DNA of 64,000 bases from an uncultured Paracoccaceae bacterium (GTDB lineage: Bacteria; Pseudomonadota; Alphaproteobacteria; Rhodobacterales; Rhodobacteraceae), in assembly GCA_937138255.1 (NCBI GenBank), contig CAKZOU010000067.1, positions 35,516-99,515 of the forward strand, given 5' to 3'. Position 1 is the first letter of the stretch, and every line of letters starts with the position of its first letter. The notes beneath the pieces were generated by a model. The model did no database searches, had not been told where the DNA came from, and saw only the letters and a program-made list of their open reading frames with translations. A program made the position numbers and the translations under genes. This document shows positions 38,128 to 48,660 of this stretch, in pieces.

Positions 38128-39143
38128 GCGGCCTCTTGGCTGATGCGGGCAAGGGTTTCCACAGCGCGTTTTGCCGCGCCGCTGTCGATGCTGGCGCGGG
38201 CCATTTCGACGCCGGATTTCAGGCTGTCGGCGGCGCCGGCCACCAAAAGGGCGGCGGCGGAGTTGAGAAGAACGGCATCACGATAGGCACCCGTCGCGCC
38301 GCCCAGAAGGGCGCGGAAGGCGTCGGCGTTGTCTTCCGGCGTGCCGCCGATGATCGCCTCGAAGGGATGGACCGGCAGGCCCGCATCCTCGGGGTGGATC
38401 TCGCGCAGGGTGATCATGTCGCCCGAAAGCGCGGCCACCCAGGTGACGCCGGTGATGGTCATCTCGTCGGTGCCGTCGGAGCCATGGACGAGCCACGCCG
38501 CTTCCGAGCCAAGCCGCTGCAAGGTCTGGGCCATCGGCTGGATGAGATCGCGGCTGAAGGCGCCGGTGAGTTGGCGCTTGACGCCTGCGGGGTTGGTCAG
38601 AGGCCCGAGGATGTTGAAGATCGTCCGCGTGCCCAGTTCGGCGCGGGTCGGCATGACGTGTTTCATCGCCGGATGGTGCATCGGCGCCATCATAAAGCCG
38701 ATCCCCGCCTCGCGCAGTTCCCGCTCGACGACCTTGGGGCCGACCATGACGTTGATGCCCATCGCGGTCTGCACATCCGCGGTGCCGGATTTCGAAGAAA
38801 GATTGCGGTTGCCGTGCTTGGCCACCGGAACGCCCGCGCCGGCCACGGTAAAGGCGGTCGCGGTCGAGATATTGAGCGTGTGCTTGCCATCGCCACCGGT
38901 GCCGACAATGTCCATCGCGCCGGCGGGGGCGTTCACCTTGTTGCACTTGGCGCGCATCACCGCGGCGGCGGCGGCATATTCGTCGACCGTCTCGCCACGG
39001 GTGCGCAGCGCCATCAGAAGGCCGCCGATCTGGCTCGGCGTGGCGTCACCTTCGAAGAGGATCTCGAAGGCCTGCTCGGCCTGAGCGCGCGTCAGCGGGC
39101 CCTCGGCGGCGGCGTTGATCAGCGGTTTGATCGCGTCACTCAT
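38124..39143 (-). CDS. trpD: Anthranilate phosphoribosyltransferase
   Basis: Transfers phosphoribose from PRPP to anthranilate. At 339 residues it has the signature [21 protein letters not shown] near residue 75, [16 protein letters not shown] near 103 and [12 protein letters not shown] near 165. The start MSDAIKP at 39143 overlaps the trpG stop by four bases; a longer frame upstream to 39284 is antisense-like and rejected. Part of the trpGDC operon. Confidence 0.97.
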   Translation of the reverse strand: MSDAIKPLINAAAEGPLTRAQAEQAFEILFEGDATPSQIGGLLMALRTRGETVDEYAAAAAVMRAKCNKVNAPAGAMDIVGTGGDGKHTLNISTATAFTVAGAGVPVAKHGNRNLSSKSGTADVQTAMGINVMVGPKVVERELREAGIGFMMAPMHHPAMKHVMPTRAELGTRTIFNILGPLTNPAGVKRQLTGAFSRDLIQPMAQTLQRLGSEAAWLVHGSDGTDEMTITGVTWVAALSGDMITLREIHPEDAGLPVHPFEAIIGGTPEDNADAFRALLGGATGAYRDAVLLNSAAALLVAGAADSLKSGVEMARASIDSGAAKRAVETLARISQEAA

Positions 39144-39721
39144 GCGGGCTCCTTGGCGAGATCGAGGAAGTTTTGCAAAAGCTTGTGGCCATGCTGGCTG
39201 GCGATGCTCTCGGGGTGGAACTGCACCCCGTGGATCGGCAGGGTCTTGTGCTGAAGGCCCATGATCGTGCCGTCCTCGAGCCAAGCGGTGACTTCAAGGC
39301 AATCGGGCAGGCTTTCGCGCTCGACCACGAGGCTGTGATAGCGCGTCGCTTCAAATGGCGAGGGCAGGCCCGCGAAAAGGCCTTTGCCGCTGTGATGCAT
39401 CATTCCCATCTTGCCATGCACGATCTCGTGGCAACGGACGACCTTGCCGCCGAAGGCCTCGCCGATGGTTTGATGGCCAAGGCAAACGCCCAGAAGCGGC
39501 GTGCGGGTCTCGGCGGCGGCTTGGGTCAGCGCAAGGCAGATCCCCGCCTGCGCCGGATCGCAGGGGCCGGGCGAGAGAAGGATCATCTCGGGTCGCATTC
39601 CCATTGCGTCCTGAACGGTCAGCGCGTCGTTCCGGCGCACGACCACCTCCGCCCCAAGTTCGCCCAGATAATGGACGAGATTGTAGGTAAAGCTGTCGTA
39701 GTTATCGATCAGGAGCAGCAT
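39140..39721 (-). CDS. trpG: Anthranilate synthase component II (glutaminase)
   Basis: Class I glutamine amidotransferase that supplies ammonia to TrpE. At 193 residues it has the catalytic triad Cys80 in GVCLGHQ and His-Glu in HPES near residue 170, with [13 protein letters not shown] at the N-terminus. The start at 39721 is preferred to an in-frame upstream ATG at 39739. First gene of the trpG-trpD-trpC-moaC-moeA run. trpE is on the same strand 1.7 kb upstream, separated by a gene in opposite orientation. Confidence 0.97.
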   Translation of the reverse strand: MLLLIDNYDSFTYNLVHYLGELGAEVVVRRNDALTVQDAMGMRPEMILLSPGPCDPAQAGICLALTQAAAETRTPLLGVCLGHQTIGEAFGGKVVRCHEIVHGKMGMMHHSGKGLFAGLPSPFEATRYHSLVVERESLPDCLEVTAWLEDGTIMGLQHKTLPIHGVQFHPESIASQHGHKLLQNFLDLAKEPA

Positions 39722-39865
39722 GGTATGGCCTGCGGGCAAATTGAGGGCTACCGTCGAACCGACCGCTCGCGGTATAACCGGGCCAATACATGGGCCGGTT
39801 GCGAGGGCAGCGTCAAGGTCCGGACGGCATTTGGCAGGTAAAACAAGGCGATTGAGGGATATCGG

Positions 39866-41410
39866 GTGATCAGGGGCTTTCTTCTAGGCATTACCTATGG
39901 GGTGGCGCTGGCTATTGTCGGCCTTGTCGGGCTTGCCATTTGGGGCACTCAGCCTCCGGGCAGTCAGCCGCCCGAAGCCCCTTTGGTCGAGGCTCCGGAG
40001 GCCGTGGCCTCCCCTGTAACCGTCGATACCGTCTTCGCGGCCACCGACGGCAACACCGATGCAACCGATACAACCGAGGCCACCGCGCCCGTTGGCCTTG
40101 TTGCCCCCCTGGGCGCAGTTGATGAAGGCACGGTTGAGACCGACCCTGGCAGGGAGCCTTCGGCAAGTGGCGTCGAGGGCGCATTGAGCGATCCTGCAAC
40201 AGAGGCCCAAGGCGGCGCAGATGTCGCCCCCTTGGCGCCCGTAGCGCCCACGGAAGCCGGGGCTTCGCCGTCTGCTCCGTCAGAGGATGTTGCGGCCATG
40301 GCGTCAACCGTTCCGGCCGCACCGCCCGTTCAGCCCATAGTGGCTGCCGACGAGATCGCCTCTTTGCCTGATGCAAGCGAGGATGGCTCCCCGAGCATAT
40401 CTCTTGCCGAAATGGCGCCAGTGTCTCCCAGCCTGCAAGATCAGCCCGCCGAACCGGATAGGGGCTCCACCCCGCCCGCGGCCGACTCCACGCCCGCGGC
40501 GCTGCCAGCGCCAAAGGAGAGCGAGGAAGAGATCGCCGACAACGAGGCGATCATCGATCTCACCCCCGCGCCGGAGGCGGAGCCCGAACCAGAGCCTCTG
40601 CCCGAGGCAAGCGAGCCTATCGTTCCGCAGGTGGGCTTCAGCGGGCAACCCGCGACAGTTCTGCCCGAGGGGACAGGTGCAATCCGCATCAACCGACCTG
40701 ATGCACAAACGACGATCGACCAGGCGGCGCGACCGCAGCTTACGTTGACGGGCCGAGCATTGGACGATTTCGCCAGCTATGCGGAACCGTCCGTTCTGCC
40801 ACGGCTTTCGATCGTGGTGATCGACGATGGTTCGATGCCCGGTGGCCCTGATGTTCTCGCCGCCGCCTCTGCGCCTGTCTCGGTGGCGGTTGATCCCTGG
40901 TATGAAGGCGCCGCCGATCTTGCGGCCGCCTACCGCGCCAAGGATATCGAGGTTCTGGTGCGCCTCGATATGATGCAGGGCACGGCGCCGAGGGATGTCG
41001 AGGCCGCTCTGGCTGTCGCTTTTGCCGCCATTCCCGAGGCTGTCGGCGTTCTCTTGGTTGAGTCGACCGCAGGCGATCCGGCCATGGCGCAGCTTATGAC
41101 CATGCTCGTGGCTGAGGGTCGGGGGCTTGTGGCCGTGCCGCAGGGCCTCAATCGGGCGATGCGGGCCGCGACAGCGTCCGAGGTGCCGGCGGCGCTGGTC
41201 TACCGCGAGCTGGATGCCGAAGAGCAAGACGCGGCCACGATCCGCCGCCTACTCGATCAAGCAGCTTTCCGGGCGCGTCAGGAATCGGGGGTGGTCCTTC
41301 TGGCGCGGGTGCGGCCCGAGACCCTTTCGGCCCTGATCCTCTGGAGCGAGGCCGACCGCGCGCGGCAGGTCGCCATCGTGCCGGCCTCAACGGTGCTGAA
41401 AGGGCAATAG
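39866..41410 (+). CDS. Divergent polysaccharide deacetylase-family protein
   Basis: A 514-residue protein with an N-terminal membrane anchor (about 6-27), a long low-complexity Ala/Pro/Glu/Thr region (about 30-270) and a C-terminal domain (about 305-510) of the divergent polysaccharide deacetylase type (YibQ-like). The Asp pair appears in [14 protein letters not shown]; the usual metal His residues are not obvious. It is probably periplasmic and attached to the inner membrane. The start is GTG at 39866. It sits alone on the plus strand between trpG and trpE and stops one base before the trpE stop. Function unknown; cell-envelope role inferred. Confidence 0.78.
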   Translation: MIRGFLLGITYGVALAIVGLVGLAIWGTQPPGSQPPEAPLVEAPEAVASPVTVDTVFAATDGNTDATDTTEATAPVGLVAPLGAVDEGTVETDPGREPSASGVEGALSDPATEAQGGADVAPLAPVAPTEAGASPSAPSEDVAAMASTVPAAPPVQPIVAADEIASLPDASEDGSPSISLAEMAPVSPSLQDQPAEPDRGSTPPAADSTPAALPAPKESEEEIADNEAIIDLTPAPEAEPEPEPLPEASEPIVPQVGFSGQPATVLPEGTGAIRINRPDAQTTIDQAARPQLTLTGRALDDFASYAEPSVLPRLSIVVIDDGSMPGGPDVLAAASAPVSVAVDPWYEGAADLAAAYRAKDIEVLVRLDMMQGTAPRDVEAALAVAFAAIPEAVGVLLVESTAGDPAMAQLMTMLVAEGRGLVAVPQGLNRAMRAATASEVPAALVYRELDAEEQDAATIRRLLDQAAFRARQESGVVLLARVRPETLSALILWSEADRARQVAIVPASTVLKGQ

Positions 41411-41411
41411 C

Positions 41412-42923
41412 CTAGCGGTTGCCTTCGCCGCGGAACATCGTCGCGTCCTCGGCGGCGCGGCGGATCGCGTTCGACTTGTGGACGGTTTCCATATATTCGG
41501 CCTCGGGGTCGCTGTCGTAGACAACGCCGCCGCCGGCCTGAATATAGAGCTTCTCGTCCTTCAGAACGGCTGTGCGCAGGGCGATGCACATATCCATGTC
41601 GCCACCGGCCGAGAAATAGCCGACGCCGCCGCCATAGACGCCGCGCTTTTCCGGCTCCAGCTCGTCGATGATCTCCATCGCCCGGACCTTGGGCGCGCCC
41701 GAAACGGTCCCTGCGGGCATCCCCGCGAAGAAGGCCGAAAGTGCGTCCTGATCCTCGGCCAATTCGCCGATGACGTTGGAGACGATATGCATCACATGGC
41801 TGTAGCGCTCGATGATGAACTTCTCGGTGGGTTTCACCGTGCCGACCTTTGCCACGCGGCCCACATCGTTGCGGCCGAGGTCCAAGAGCATGAGATGCTC
41901 GGCCAATTCCTTCTTGTCGGCCAGAAGGTCAAGCTCGTTGGCCTTGTCCTCTTCGGGCGTGGCGCCGCGCGGGCGGGTGCCGGCGATGGGCCGGATGGTG
42001 ACTTCGCTGCCGAAGACCCGCACGAGGATTTCGGGGCTTGCGCCGATCACCTGAAAATCGCCGAAGTTGAAGAAGAACATGAAGGGCGAGGGGTTGGTGC
42101 GGCGGAGTGAGCGGTAAAGCGCGAAGGGCGGCTCGCGGAACTCCTGCGTCCAGCGCTGTGCCGGAACCACCTGAAAGATATCGCCCGCGCGGATATAGTC
42201 CTTGGCCTTCTCCACGGCGGCCATATAGCCGTCTTTGGTGAAGTTCGAGACCGGCGGGGCAGGCGGCTTGGGCGCTGCCAGATCGCGTGTCGCAGACGGC
42301 ACGGAACGCTCCAATGCCCGCTGCGCGTCCACCACCCGCTCGGCGGCCTGTGCATAGGCGGCCTTGGCGGAGAGGCCCGCATTGGCCCAGGCGGGGGCCA
42401 CGAGGATCACATCGCCCTTCACCCCGTCGAGAACCGCGACCACCGAGGGGCGCAACAACACCGCGTCGGGCAGGCCGATGGGATCGGGGTTGATGTTGGG
42501 CAGATGCTCGACAAGGCGGATCATGTCGTAGCCGAGATAGCCGAAGAGGCCGGCAGACGCGCCGGGCAGGCCTTCGGGCAGGTCGATCCGGCTTTCAGCC
42601 AGAAGCGCGCGCAGCGAGGTCAGGGGATCGGCGTCCAGAATCTCGAAGCTGTCGTCGTCATAGCGGGCGGTGCGGTTGATCCGCGCCGTGGTGCCGTTGC
42701 AGTCCCAGATCAGGTCGGGGTTCATGCCGACGATGGAATAGCGCCCGCGCACCTCGCCACCGGTGACGCTTTCCAGCATGAAAGCGTGTTTTCCGGCACC
42801 CGCGAGCTTGAGCATCAGCGAGACAGGCGTGTCGAGATCGGCCGCGAGGCGGGTATAGACCACCTGATTCTGACCGGCCTCATGGCCGGCGCGGAAAGTT
42901 TCGAAATCGGGCAGGAGCGACAT
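41412..42923 (-). CDS. trpE: Anthranilate synthase component I
   Basis: Converts chorismate to anthranilate with ammonia from TrpG; the feedback-inhibited entry to tryptophan synthesis. At 503 residues it has the N-terminal regulatory region containing AFMLESVTGG, and the chorismate-binding domain with IAGTRPRGATPEED, LMLLDLGRNDVGRV and the C-terminal GAPKVRAMEIIDELEPEKRGVYGG. It lies 14 bases after ppiD on the same strand, so it is likely co-transcribed with ppiD rather than with trpGDC. I see no leader peptide or attenuator in the 14-base gap. Confidence 0.97.
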   Translation of the reverse strand: MSLLPDFETFRAGHEAGQNQVVYTRLAADLDTPVSLMLKLAGAGKHAFMLESVTGGEVRGRYSIVGMNPDLIWDCNGTTARINRTARYDDDSFEILDADPLTSLRALLAESRIDLPEGLPGASAGLFGYLGYDMIRLVEHLPNINPDPIGLPDAVLLRPSVVAVLDGVKGDVILVAPAWANAGLSAKAAYAQAAERVVDAQRALERSVPSATRDLAAPKPPAPPVSNFTKDGYMAAVEKAKDYIRAGDIFQVVPAQRWTQEFREPPFALYRSLRRTNPSPFMFFFNFGDFQVIGASPEILVRVFGSEVTIRPIAGTRPRGATPEEDKANELDLLADKKELAEHLMLLDLGRNDVGRVAKVGTVKPTEKFIIERYSHVMHIVSNVIGELAEDQDALSAFFAGMPAGTVSGAPKVRAMEIIDELEPEKRGVYGGGVGYFSAGGDMDMCIALRTAVLKDEKLYIQAGGGVVYDSDPEAEYMETVHKSNAIRRAAEDATMFRGEGNR

Positions 42924-42937
42924 GGGCGAACCGGGGC

Positions 42938-44779
42938 TTACTGGAAGTTGGCGTTCACGGCATTCACCGCGGCCTGATTGATCTTGACCTCGGTGCCGGT
43001 CTGGATGACGCCGACATAGGCATCGAACAGATCCTGAACGATCCCAGATGTGACCTGCTCGGCAATCGAGACCCGCTCGGCGGCCAGCGCCGGATCGTCG
43101 GCATCGGGCGGAGCAATGCTGTCGAGCCGGACAAGGATCGCCTCGCGACCGTTGTCCAGAACACGCACCTCGCCCGGCTGCATCTGGAAGATGGTCGAGA
43201 CATAGTCGGTCGTGGTCCCCGCGACGAAACTGCGGCGGGTAAGCGCGTCATCGGTCACAGGCTCAAGGCCAAGTGTCGCGGGGTCGGTCGTGGCATCCAT
43301 GCCAGCGGCGAGGTCCTCTGCGGCGGCCAGGACGGCCTGATGGGTTGCCTCGACCCAGGCGCCGAGGCGGACCTCGTCGATCACGTCTTCGAGCGGCATG
43401 ACTTCGGCCTCGCGCAAGCTGTCGACGCGGAGGACAAAGATGCCCCCATCCTCCAAAGTCTCAAGCTCGGGATAGTCGCCCGGCTTGCCAGCATTCGCGG
43501 CGGACCGGAAGGAATCGTAGGCGGCGATGCCGTCTTCGCTCGCAACATTGTAGCTGATCGTGCCAAGCGCCATGCCCAGTTCGTTGACCAGATCCTCGGG
43601 CGCGGCTCCGCCAGCCAGAAGGTCGGTCACGCGGCTCACCTGATCGTCGATCATCCGGCGGGCGCGGGCATTGGCCAACTCGTCGCGCAGGTCGTCGCGG
43701 GCCTCGTCAAAAGAAACCTCATGCGCCGCCAGAACAGCGTTGACCCGGAAGAGGGCAGGGCCAAAGGACGAGGCGAAAGGACCAACGACTTCGCCCGGAT
43801 TGGCAGCGAATGCCGCGGCACCCGCCGCGCCAAGCTGGTCCTGAGAGACATCGCCCATGTCGACGTCCGACAGATCAAGTCCGCGATCGGCCACCAGCGT
43901 GTCGAAATCCCTGGCGCCGCTGTCGATGGCGGCGCGGGCCGCGTCGGCGGCAGCTTGGTCGCCGAAGGCGAGGCGCTCGACAAGGCGGCGCTCGGGCTGG
44001 ACATACTCATCTATCCGCTGCTGATAGAGATCGCGCAGGGCGGTCTCATCAATCTCGACCGTATCCTGCAACATATCCGGCGTCAGCCACGCGTAGGTGA
44101 TCTCTTTGGTCTCGGGGCGTGTAAACTCGTCCTGATGTGCCGCGTGATAGGCGATGAGATCGGCCTCGGTCGGTTCGGCAACAAGCTCGTTGAGATAGGT
44201 CGCATCCACGACCAACCGCGTCACTGAGCGGCGCTCGCCCAGATAAGTGGCCAGAACGGTCGAATAGGTGGGTGATGCGGGGACGCCGCCGACCACAGAC
44301 GCCTGAAGGAGCGTGCGGGCAATCTCTTCGCGGAGTGCGGTCTCAAACTCGGCTTCCGACTGGCCCTGACGTTCGAGTGCCGCCTTGTAGGAGAGGCGGT
44401 CGAACTGGCCGGAGATGCCTTGGAAGGCCGAGATCCGCAGGATCTGTTCGCGCACGCGCTCGTCGCCCACCGAAAGGCCCAGCTGGGCCGCTTCGTTATC
44501 AAGCGCACGGCGGGCGACCATCTGTGCCAGAACCGCCTGGTCCAGCCCGATCGACTGCGCTTCGGCAAAGCTCAGGGGCGCGCCGATCTGGGCTTCGTAG
44601 GCGCGCATCTGCTGGTTCAGCTCGCGGGCATAGTCGTTGAGGGCGATATCCTTGTCGCCCACCGATCCGAGCGTGCGGACGGTGCCGGAAAGGCCGGTCG
44701 CGCCAAAGCCGACCATGCCGAAAAACAGAAGGCCGACAATGCCCCAGAGAATGACTTTGTTGCCCTTTTTCGCGGCCAT
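42938..44779 (-). CDS. ppiD: Periplasmic folding protein PpiD (SurA_N / peptidyl-prolyl isomerase)
   Basis: A membrane-anchored periplasmic chaperone with a parvulin-type isomerase domain. At 613 residues it has one membrane helix (about 10-28), a SurA_N-like chaperone region (about 30-200), a rotamase region (about 230-370), and a C-terminal extension with Ala-rich helices. The isomerase domain looks degenerate: I do not see the full set of parvulin active-site residues. First gene before trpE. Confidence 0.88.
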   Translation of the reverse strand: MAAKKGNKVILWGIVGLLFFGMVGFGATGLSGTVRTLGSVGDKDIALNDYARELNQQMRAYEAQIGAPLSFAEAQSIGLDQAVLAQMVARRALDNEAAQLGLSVGDERVREQILRISAFQGISGQFDRLSYKAALERQGQSEAEFETALREEIARTLLQASVVGGVPASPTYSTVLATYLGERRSVTRLVVDATYLNELVAEPTEADLIAYHAAHQDEFTRPETKEITYAWLTPDMLQDTVEIDETALRDLYQQRIDEYVQPERRLVERLAFGDQAAADAARAAIDSGARDFDTLVADRGLDLSDVDMGDVSQDQLGAAGAAAFAANPGEVVGPFASSFGPALFRVNAVLAAHEVSFDEARDDLRDELANARARRMIDDQVSRVTDLLAGGAAPEDLVNELGMALGTISYNVASEDGIAAYDSFRSAANAGKPGDYPELETLEDGGIFVLRVDSLREAEVMPLEDVIDEVRLGAWVEATHQAVLAAAEDLAAGMDATTDPATLGLEPVTDDALTRRSFVAGTTTDYVSTIFQMQPGEVRVLDNGREAILVRLDSIAPPDADDPALAAERVSIAEQVTSGIVQDLFDAYVGVIQTGTEVKINQAAVNAVNANFQ

Positions 44780-44871
44780 GTCGTCTGCCCTATCCTGTCT
44801 AATCTTTTACCGGCTTTGAACCGGCTGCATTTCAATAGGCGGGCAAGGCCCGGGGCGCAAGGCCACGGGGG

Positions 44872-46065
44872 CTAGAGCCCGGAGTTTGCCGTGGTGAATT
44901 CCTCGAGCCGGTCGAAGAGCTTGGCCACGCCCGCGCGGTCGATATTAGCAAAGGCGATCCGCAACTGGCGCCCGCCCTCGGGCCGCTCGTCGGGCATGAA
45001 CATGGTGCCGGGCAAGAGGAGGATGCCTGCGTCCTTCACCAGTCGCCTGGCCAATTCGTCCGACCGGATCCCGAACGGATGCTCGACATAGGCGAAATAG
45101 GCGCCGCAGCCGAGAAGGGTCCAGCCCTGCGCGGCAAGGCGGGGGAAGCCTTCGACAATCGCGGCGCGGCGGTCGAGGATTTCGTGGCGTTCCCCGGCCA
45201 GCCACTGGCCTAGATTGCGCATCCCCCAAAGCGCGGCGCGCTGGCCGATCTGGTTGGGGCAGATGGCGACAGTGTCGAGGAACTTCTCAACCTCGGCCAG
45301 ACGGGCCGGGCTTGCCACCATCGCACCCACGCGGTGGCCGGTCAGGCGATAGGCCTTGGAGAAGGAATAAAGCTGGATCAGCGTCTGGTCCCAGTCGGCC
45401 TCGGTGAAAAGGTCGTGCGGCGCGCCGGAGCGGGCGTCGAAATCGCGGTAGGTCTCGTCGACGATCAGGGCGATGCCGCGGGCCTTGCAGAGATCATAGA
45501 AGGCGCGGAGCGTCTCGGCGGGGTATTCCACACCGGCGGGATTGTTGGGGCTGACGAGAACGATCGCACGGGTGCGCGGCGTGATCAGCGCGGCGGCATC
45601 CTCGGCATCGGGAATGAGGCCCGCGCGGGTGGGCAGGCAGACGGTCGTCACTCCCGACATATCGAGCCACATACGGTGGTTGAAATAATAGGGGATCGGC
45701 AGGATCACCTCGTCGCCATCGGTGCAGAGCGTGTCGATGGCGGCGGTGAAAGCCTGATTACAGCCCGAGGTGATGCAGACCTGCTCGGCCCGCACCTCGC
45801 CGCCATAGGCAGCGGTCCACTGGCCGGCGATCTCGGCGCGGAGTTCGGGCAGGCCGAGGACCGGGCCGTAGAGATGCGCTTCCGGTTCGTTCAGGGCGAC
45901 ATCTGCGATAGCCTGACGAAGGGCCGCGGGCGGGGGATCGACGGGCGCGGCTTGGCTCACGTTGATGAGAGGGCGATCCTTGGTGAAGGTTACGCCATCG
46001 AGCCAGCGGCGGGCCTCCATCACCGGCGGGGCAAAGGTCGTCGAAGTTCTGGCTCTTTGGTCCAT
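44872..46065 (-). CDS. PLP-dependent class I/II aminotransferase
   Basis: A 397-residue fold-type I aminotransferase. The PLP lysine is in SFSKAYRLTGHRVGA, with the preceding LIVDETYRDFD and the Asn/Asp-containing VLVSPNNPAGVEYP. It resembles aspartate/aromatic-type AATs; the precise amino donor is unclear. It is in the fabI-lysE-gpt-DUF2127 run, 38 bases after the DUF2127 gene. Confidence 0.88.
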   Translation of the reverse strand: MDQRARTSTTFAPPVMEARRWLDGVTFTKDRPLINVSQAAPVDPPPAALRQAIADVALNEPEAHLYGPVLGLPELRAEIAGQWTAAYGGEVRAEQVCITSGCNQAFTAAIDTLCTDGDEVILPIPYYFNHRMWLDMSGVTTVCLPTRAGLIPDAEDAAALITPRTRAIVLVSPNNPAGVEYPAETLRAFYDLCKARGIALIVDETYRDFDARSGAPHDLFTEADWDQTLIQLYSFSKAYRLTGHRVGAMVASPARLAEVEKFLDTVAICPNQIGQRAALWGMRNLGQWLAGERHEILDRRAAIVEGFPRLAAQGWTLLGCGAYFAYVEHPFGIRSDELARRLVKDAGILLLPGTMFMPDERPEGGRQLRIAFANIDRAGVAKLFDRLEEFTTANSGL

Positions 46066-46103
46066 TGCCTTATCTTTCTATAGAGTTGCCGCCCGAAGCT
46101 AAC

Positions 46104-46586
46104 CTATTCCTGCCCGCGTGTCTGGCGCCGTTCAAGCCAGACAAGAGCGATCACCACGAGGTCGATAATCGTCAGCGGCAGCAAGAGCGGATCGCGCTGA
46201 ATAGCAAACTCGACAATCTGGAACACGACGAACCCCCACAGAACCGTCATTGCGAAATGATAGGCCCATTTCACGCGGAAGAAGAGGGTCGTCACGACGA
46301 AAAGATTGAGGATGCCGTGGCCAAGGAGGTAGATCGCATAGACCCCGTCCGCGCTTGGACCAAGCGCAGCGGCCCATTCGAAGAGGGTGCTGGAGATCGG
46401 ATCGGTTGGATCCTCTGCCAATTCATTACGGACAAGCCATTCGACAATCTTCGGGATGGATCCGCTTGGAGCCAGCGCAAGCGCCATGCCGCCGATGAAC
46501 TGGATGGTGCCCAAAAGGCCCTGTCCGAACAGGAAGATGCGATAGGCCCACTCGACAACCGGGCTGGCCTTGGGAAGGGGATGCAC
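46104..46586 (-). CDS. DUF2127-family membrane protein
   Basis: A 160-residue protein with about four membrane segments (near 12-38, 80-98, 105-125, 132-150: RIFLFGQGLLGTIQFIGGMAL, YAIYLLGHGILNLFVVTTLFF, FAMTVLWGFVVFQIV, LPLTIIDLVVIALVWL). It matches DUF2127, a family without assigned function. It lies 6 bases downstream of gpt on the same strand. Confidence 0.8.
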   Translation of the reverse strand: MHPLPKASPVVEWAYRIFLFGQGLLGTIQFIGGMALALAPSGSIPKIVEWLVRNELAEDPTDPISSTLFEWAAALGPSADGVYAIYLLGHGILNLFVVTTLFFRVKWAYHFAMTVLWGFVVFQIVEFAIQRDPLLLPLTIIDLVVIALVWLERRQTRGQE

Positions 46587-46592
46587 TTTGGA

Positions 46593-47096
46593 TCAGTCCT
46601 TGCCGCGGTAGGGCTCGACGTATTGCAGGGCCATGTCCCAGGGGAAGAAGATCCAGGTGTCCTGGCTCACCTCGGTGATGAAAGTATCCACCTGCGGCCG
46701 CCCCTTGGGCTTGGCATAGACGGTGGCGAAATGCGCCTTGGGAAAGAGGCTTCGGACCAGCTCGAGCGTTTTGCCCGAGTCCACAAGATCATCGACGATC
46801 AGCACGCCGGTGCCGTCACCCATCATCGCCTTGTCCGGCGCGTTCAGGACCTTGGCCTCGGTCTGATCCTGATGGTCGTAGGATTTGACGCTGACCGTAT
46901 CGACAAGTCGGATGCCCAACTCGCGCGCCACGATCATTGCCGGCGCCATGCCGCCGCGGGTGATGGCGACGACCGCCTTCCATGCGCCGTCTTCGGGGCC
47001 GTGGCCATCGAGCCGCCATGCCAGCGCCCGCGAGTCGCGGTGGATCTGGTCCCAGCTGACGTGAAAGCCTTTTTCATGGGGCAAACGATCGGTCAT
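46593..47096 (-). CDS. gpt: Xanthine phosphoribosyltransferase
   Basis: Salvages xanthine (and guanine) to nucleotides with PRPP; membrane-associated in E. coli. At 167 residues it is family length. The PRPP motif is [17 protein letters not shown] near residue 100, and the C-terminal FFPWDMALQ is typical of Gpt. Start [10 protein letters not shown] at 47096. It sits 11 bases after the LysE gene. Confidence 0.95.
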   Translation of the reverse strand: MTDRLPHEKGFHVSWDQIHRDSRALAWRLDGHGPEDGAWKAVVAITRGGMAPAMIVARELGIRLVDTVSVKSYDHQDQTEAKVLNAPDKAMMGDGTGVLIVDDLVDSGKTLELVRSLFPKAHFATVYAKPKGRPQVDTFITEVSQDTWIFFPWDMALQYVEPYRGKD

Positions 47097-47107
47097 GGCA
47101 GCACTCC

Positions 47108-47728
47108 TCAGGTCAGGGCAATCTTCAGCCCGAGCAAGACGAGAAGACTACCAAAAGCGCGGTCGATCCACACTTTGAATTTCAAATAGGCCTCGCGGGC
47201 CTTCCTGAGCGAAAATACTCGCGCCACCAAGATATACCAGAGCGTTTCGTTCAAGAAGATCGCTGAAAGAATCGCGAGTCGCCATCCGAACGACATTTCC
47301 GCCGGAAGTAGGCCCACAAACACCGCGCCAAAGAACACCGCCGGCTTGGGGTTGGTGGCAAATGTCAGAAAACCGAAACGGGCTGCTGCCGAGAAGGCCG
47401 AGCGCGGCTGCAGATCAGGGCTCCTGCCAAGGCTCAGCGGCTCTTTCGCGTGCGACCACATCATATAGGCAATATAGAAAAGAAACCCTGCGCCGGCCAA
47501 TTTGAGGGCCAAGAACAGGCTTGGAACCAGACGAAAAAGGACGGCCAGCCCCGCCATCGCGGCTGCAGCCCACAAAAGCGCCCCGAGGCCAAATCCAATT
47601 GCCAAGGCGACCGCGACCCGAAAACCTTCTGTCGCTGCGGTTCTTAGCGCAACAACGAAAGAGGGGCCCGGGCTGATCGCCGCCGCCAGATGGATAAGGA
47701 CGATCGAGGCAAAGAGGCCCGGTGTCAT
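47108..47728 (-). CDS. LysE/RhtB-family amino acid exporter
   Basis: A 206-residue inner-membrane exporter of the LysE superfamily. It opens [25 protein letters not shown], the family signature with the SPGP turn, and has about six hydrophobic segments. Substrate unknown (amino acid or homoserine-lactone-like). Six bases separate it from fabI upstream and eleven from gpt. Confidence 0.88.
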   Translation of the reverse strand: MTPGLFASIVLIHLAAAISPGPSFVVALRTAATEGFRVAVALAIGFGLGALLWAAAAMAGLAVLFRLVPSLFLALKLAGAGFLFYIAYMMWSHAKEPLSLGRSPDLQPRSAFSAAARFGFLTFATNPKPAVFFGAVFVGLLPAEMSFGWRLAILSAIFLNETLWYILVARVFSLRKAREAYLKFKVWIDRAFGSLLVLLGLKIALT

Positions 47729-47734
47729 GCGGTC

Positions 47735-48541
47735 CTACACCGTGGTGATGTCGGGAGAATCGACCGCCTTCATACCCACCGAATGATAGCCTGCATCAAC
47801 ATGCAGGCATTCGCCTGTCACGCCTGAGCCAAGATCGGACAGAAGATAGAGGGCCGATTTGCCGACATCCTCGATCGTCACGTTGCGGCGGAGCGGCGAG
47901 TTATATTCGTTCCACTTCATGATATAGCGGAAATCGCCGATGCCGCTGGCGGCAAGGGTCTTGATCGGGCCCGCGCTGATCGAGTTGACACGGATGCCGT
48001 CCTTTCCCAGATCCTCGGCCATATAGCGCACCGAAGATTCAAGTGCGGCCTTGGCAACACCCATGACGTTATAATGCGGCATGACCTTCTCGGCGCCGTA
48101 GTAGGTCAGGGTCAGGCAAGAGCCACCGGAAGCCATCATCGCGGCCGCGCGTTTGACCACGGCGGTGAAGGAATAGACCGAGATATCCATAGACATCAGG
48201 AAATTCTCGCGGCTCGTGTCCACATAGCGGCCGCGCAGCTCGTTCTTGTCGGAAAACCCGATGGCATGAACGATGAAATCGAGCGATCCCCATGTCTTTT
48301 CGAGCGATGCGAAGAGCGCATCGACCGAGTCCATGTCTGACACATCACAAGGCAGCACGATCTTCGAGCCAAGGCTCTCGGCCAAGGGATCCACCCGCTT
48401 TTTCAGCGCATCGCCCTGATAGGAAAAGGCAAGCTCGGCGCCCGCATCGCCCAGAGCTTTGGCGATGCCCCATGCGATCGACTTGTCATTCGCGAGCCCC
48501 ATGATCAGGCCGCGTTTGCCCTTCATCAAATTCGTCGACAT
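47735..48541 (-). CDS. fabI: Enoyl-[acyl-carrier-protein] reductase (NADH)
   Basis: Final reduction step of each fatty acid elongation cycle. A 268-residue short-chain dehydrogenase with GLANDKSIAWGIAKAL near residue 15 as the nucleotide loop and the catalytic pair Tyr157-x6-Lys164 in HYNVMGVAKAA. The start MSTNLMKGK at 48541 is preferred over an in-frame ATG at 48607 because the longer leader lacks homology. It leads a long minus-strand run: lysE, gpt, DUF2127, aminotransferase, ppiD and trpE. Confidence 0.96.
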   Translation of the reverse strand: MSTNLMKGKRGLIMGLANDKSIAWGIAKALGDAGAELAFSYQGDALKKRVDPLAESLGSKIVLPCDVSDMDSVDALFASLEKTWGSLDFIVHAIGFSDKNELRGRYVDTSRENFLMSMDISVYSFTAVVKRAAAMMASGGSCLTLTYYGAEKVMPHYNVMGVAKAALESSVRYMAEDLGKDGIRVNSISAGPIKTLAASGIGDFRYIMKWNEYNSPLRRNVTIEDVGKSALYLLSDLGSGVTGECLHVDAGYHSVGMKAVDSPDITTV

Positions 48542-48660
48542 CCAAACCTCCCTTGCCTTTCGGCCCCAATTTCGATCCGGTGTAGGCGATTGACGAGGGT
48601 GCTTCAAGACTGAGAGCGACGCAGCGTCAACCTTCGGACAGATATGAGGAGAGGCTACAA

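Noticed and set aside
42924..42937. Tryptophan attenuator before trpE
   Set aside because: Only 14 bases separate ppiD and trpE, leaving no room for a leader peptide or alternative hairpins.
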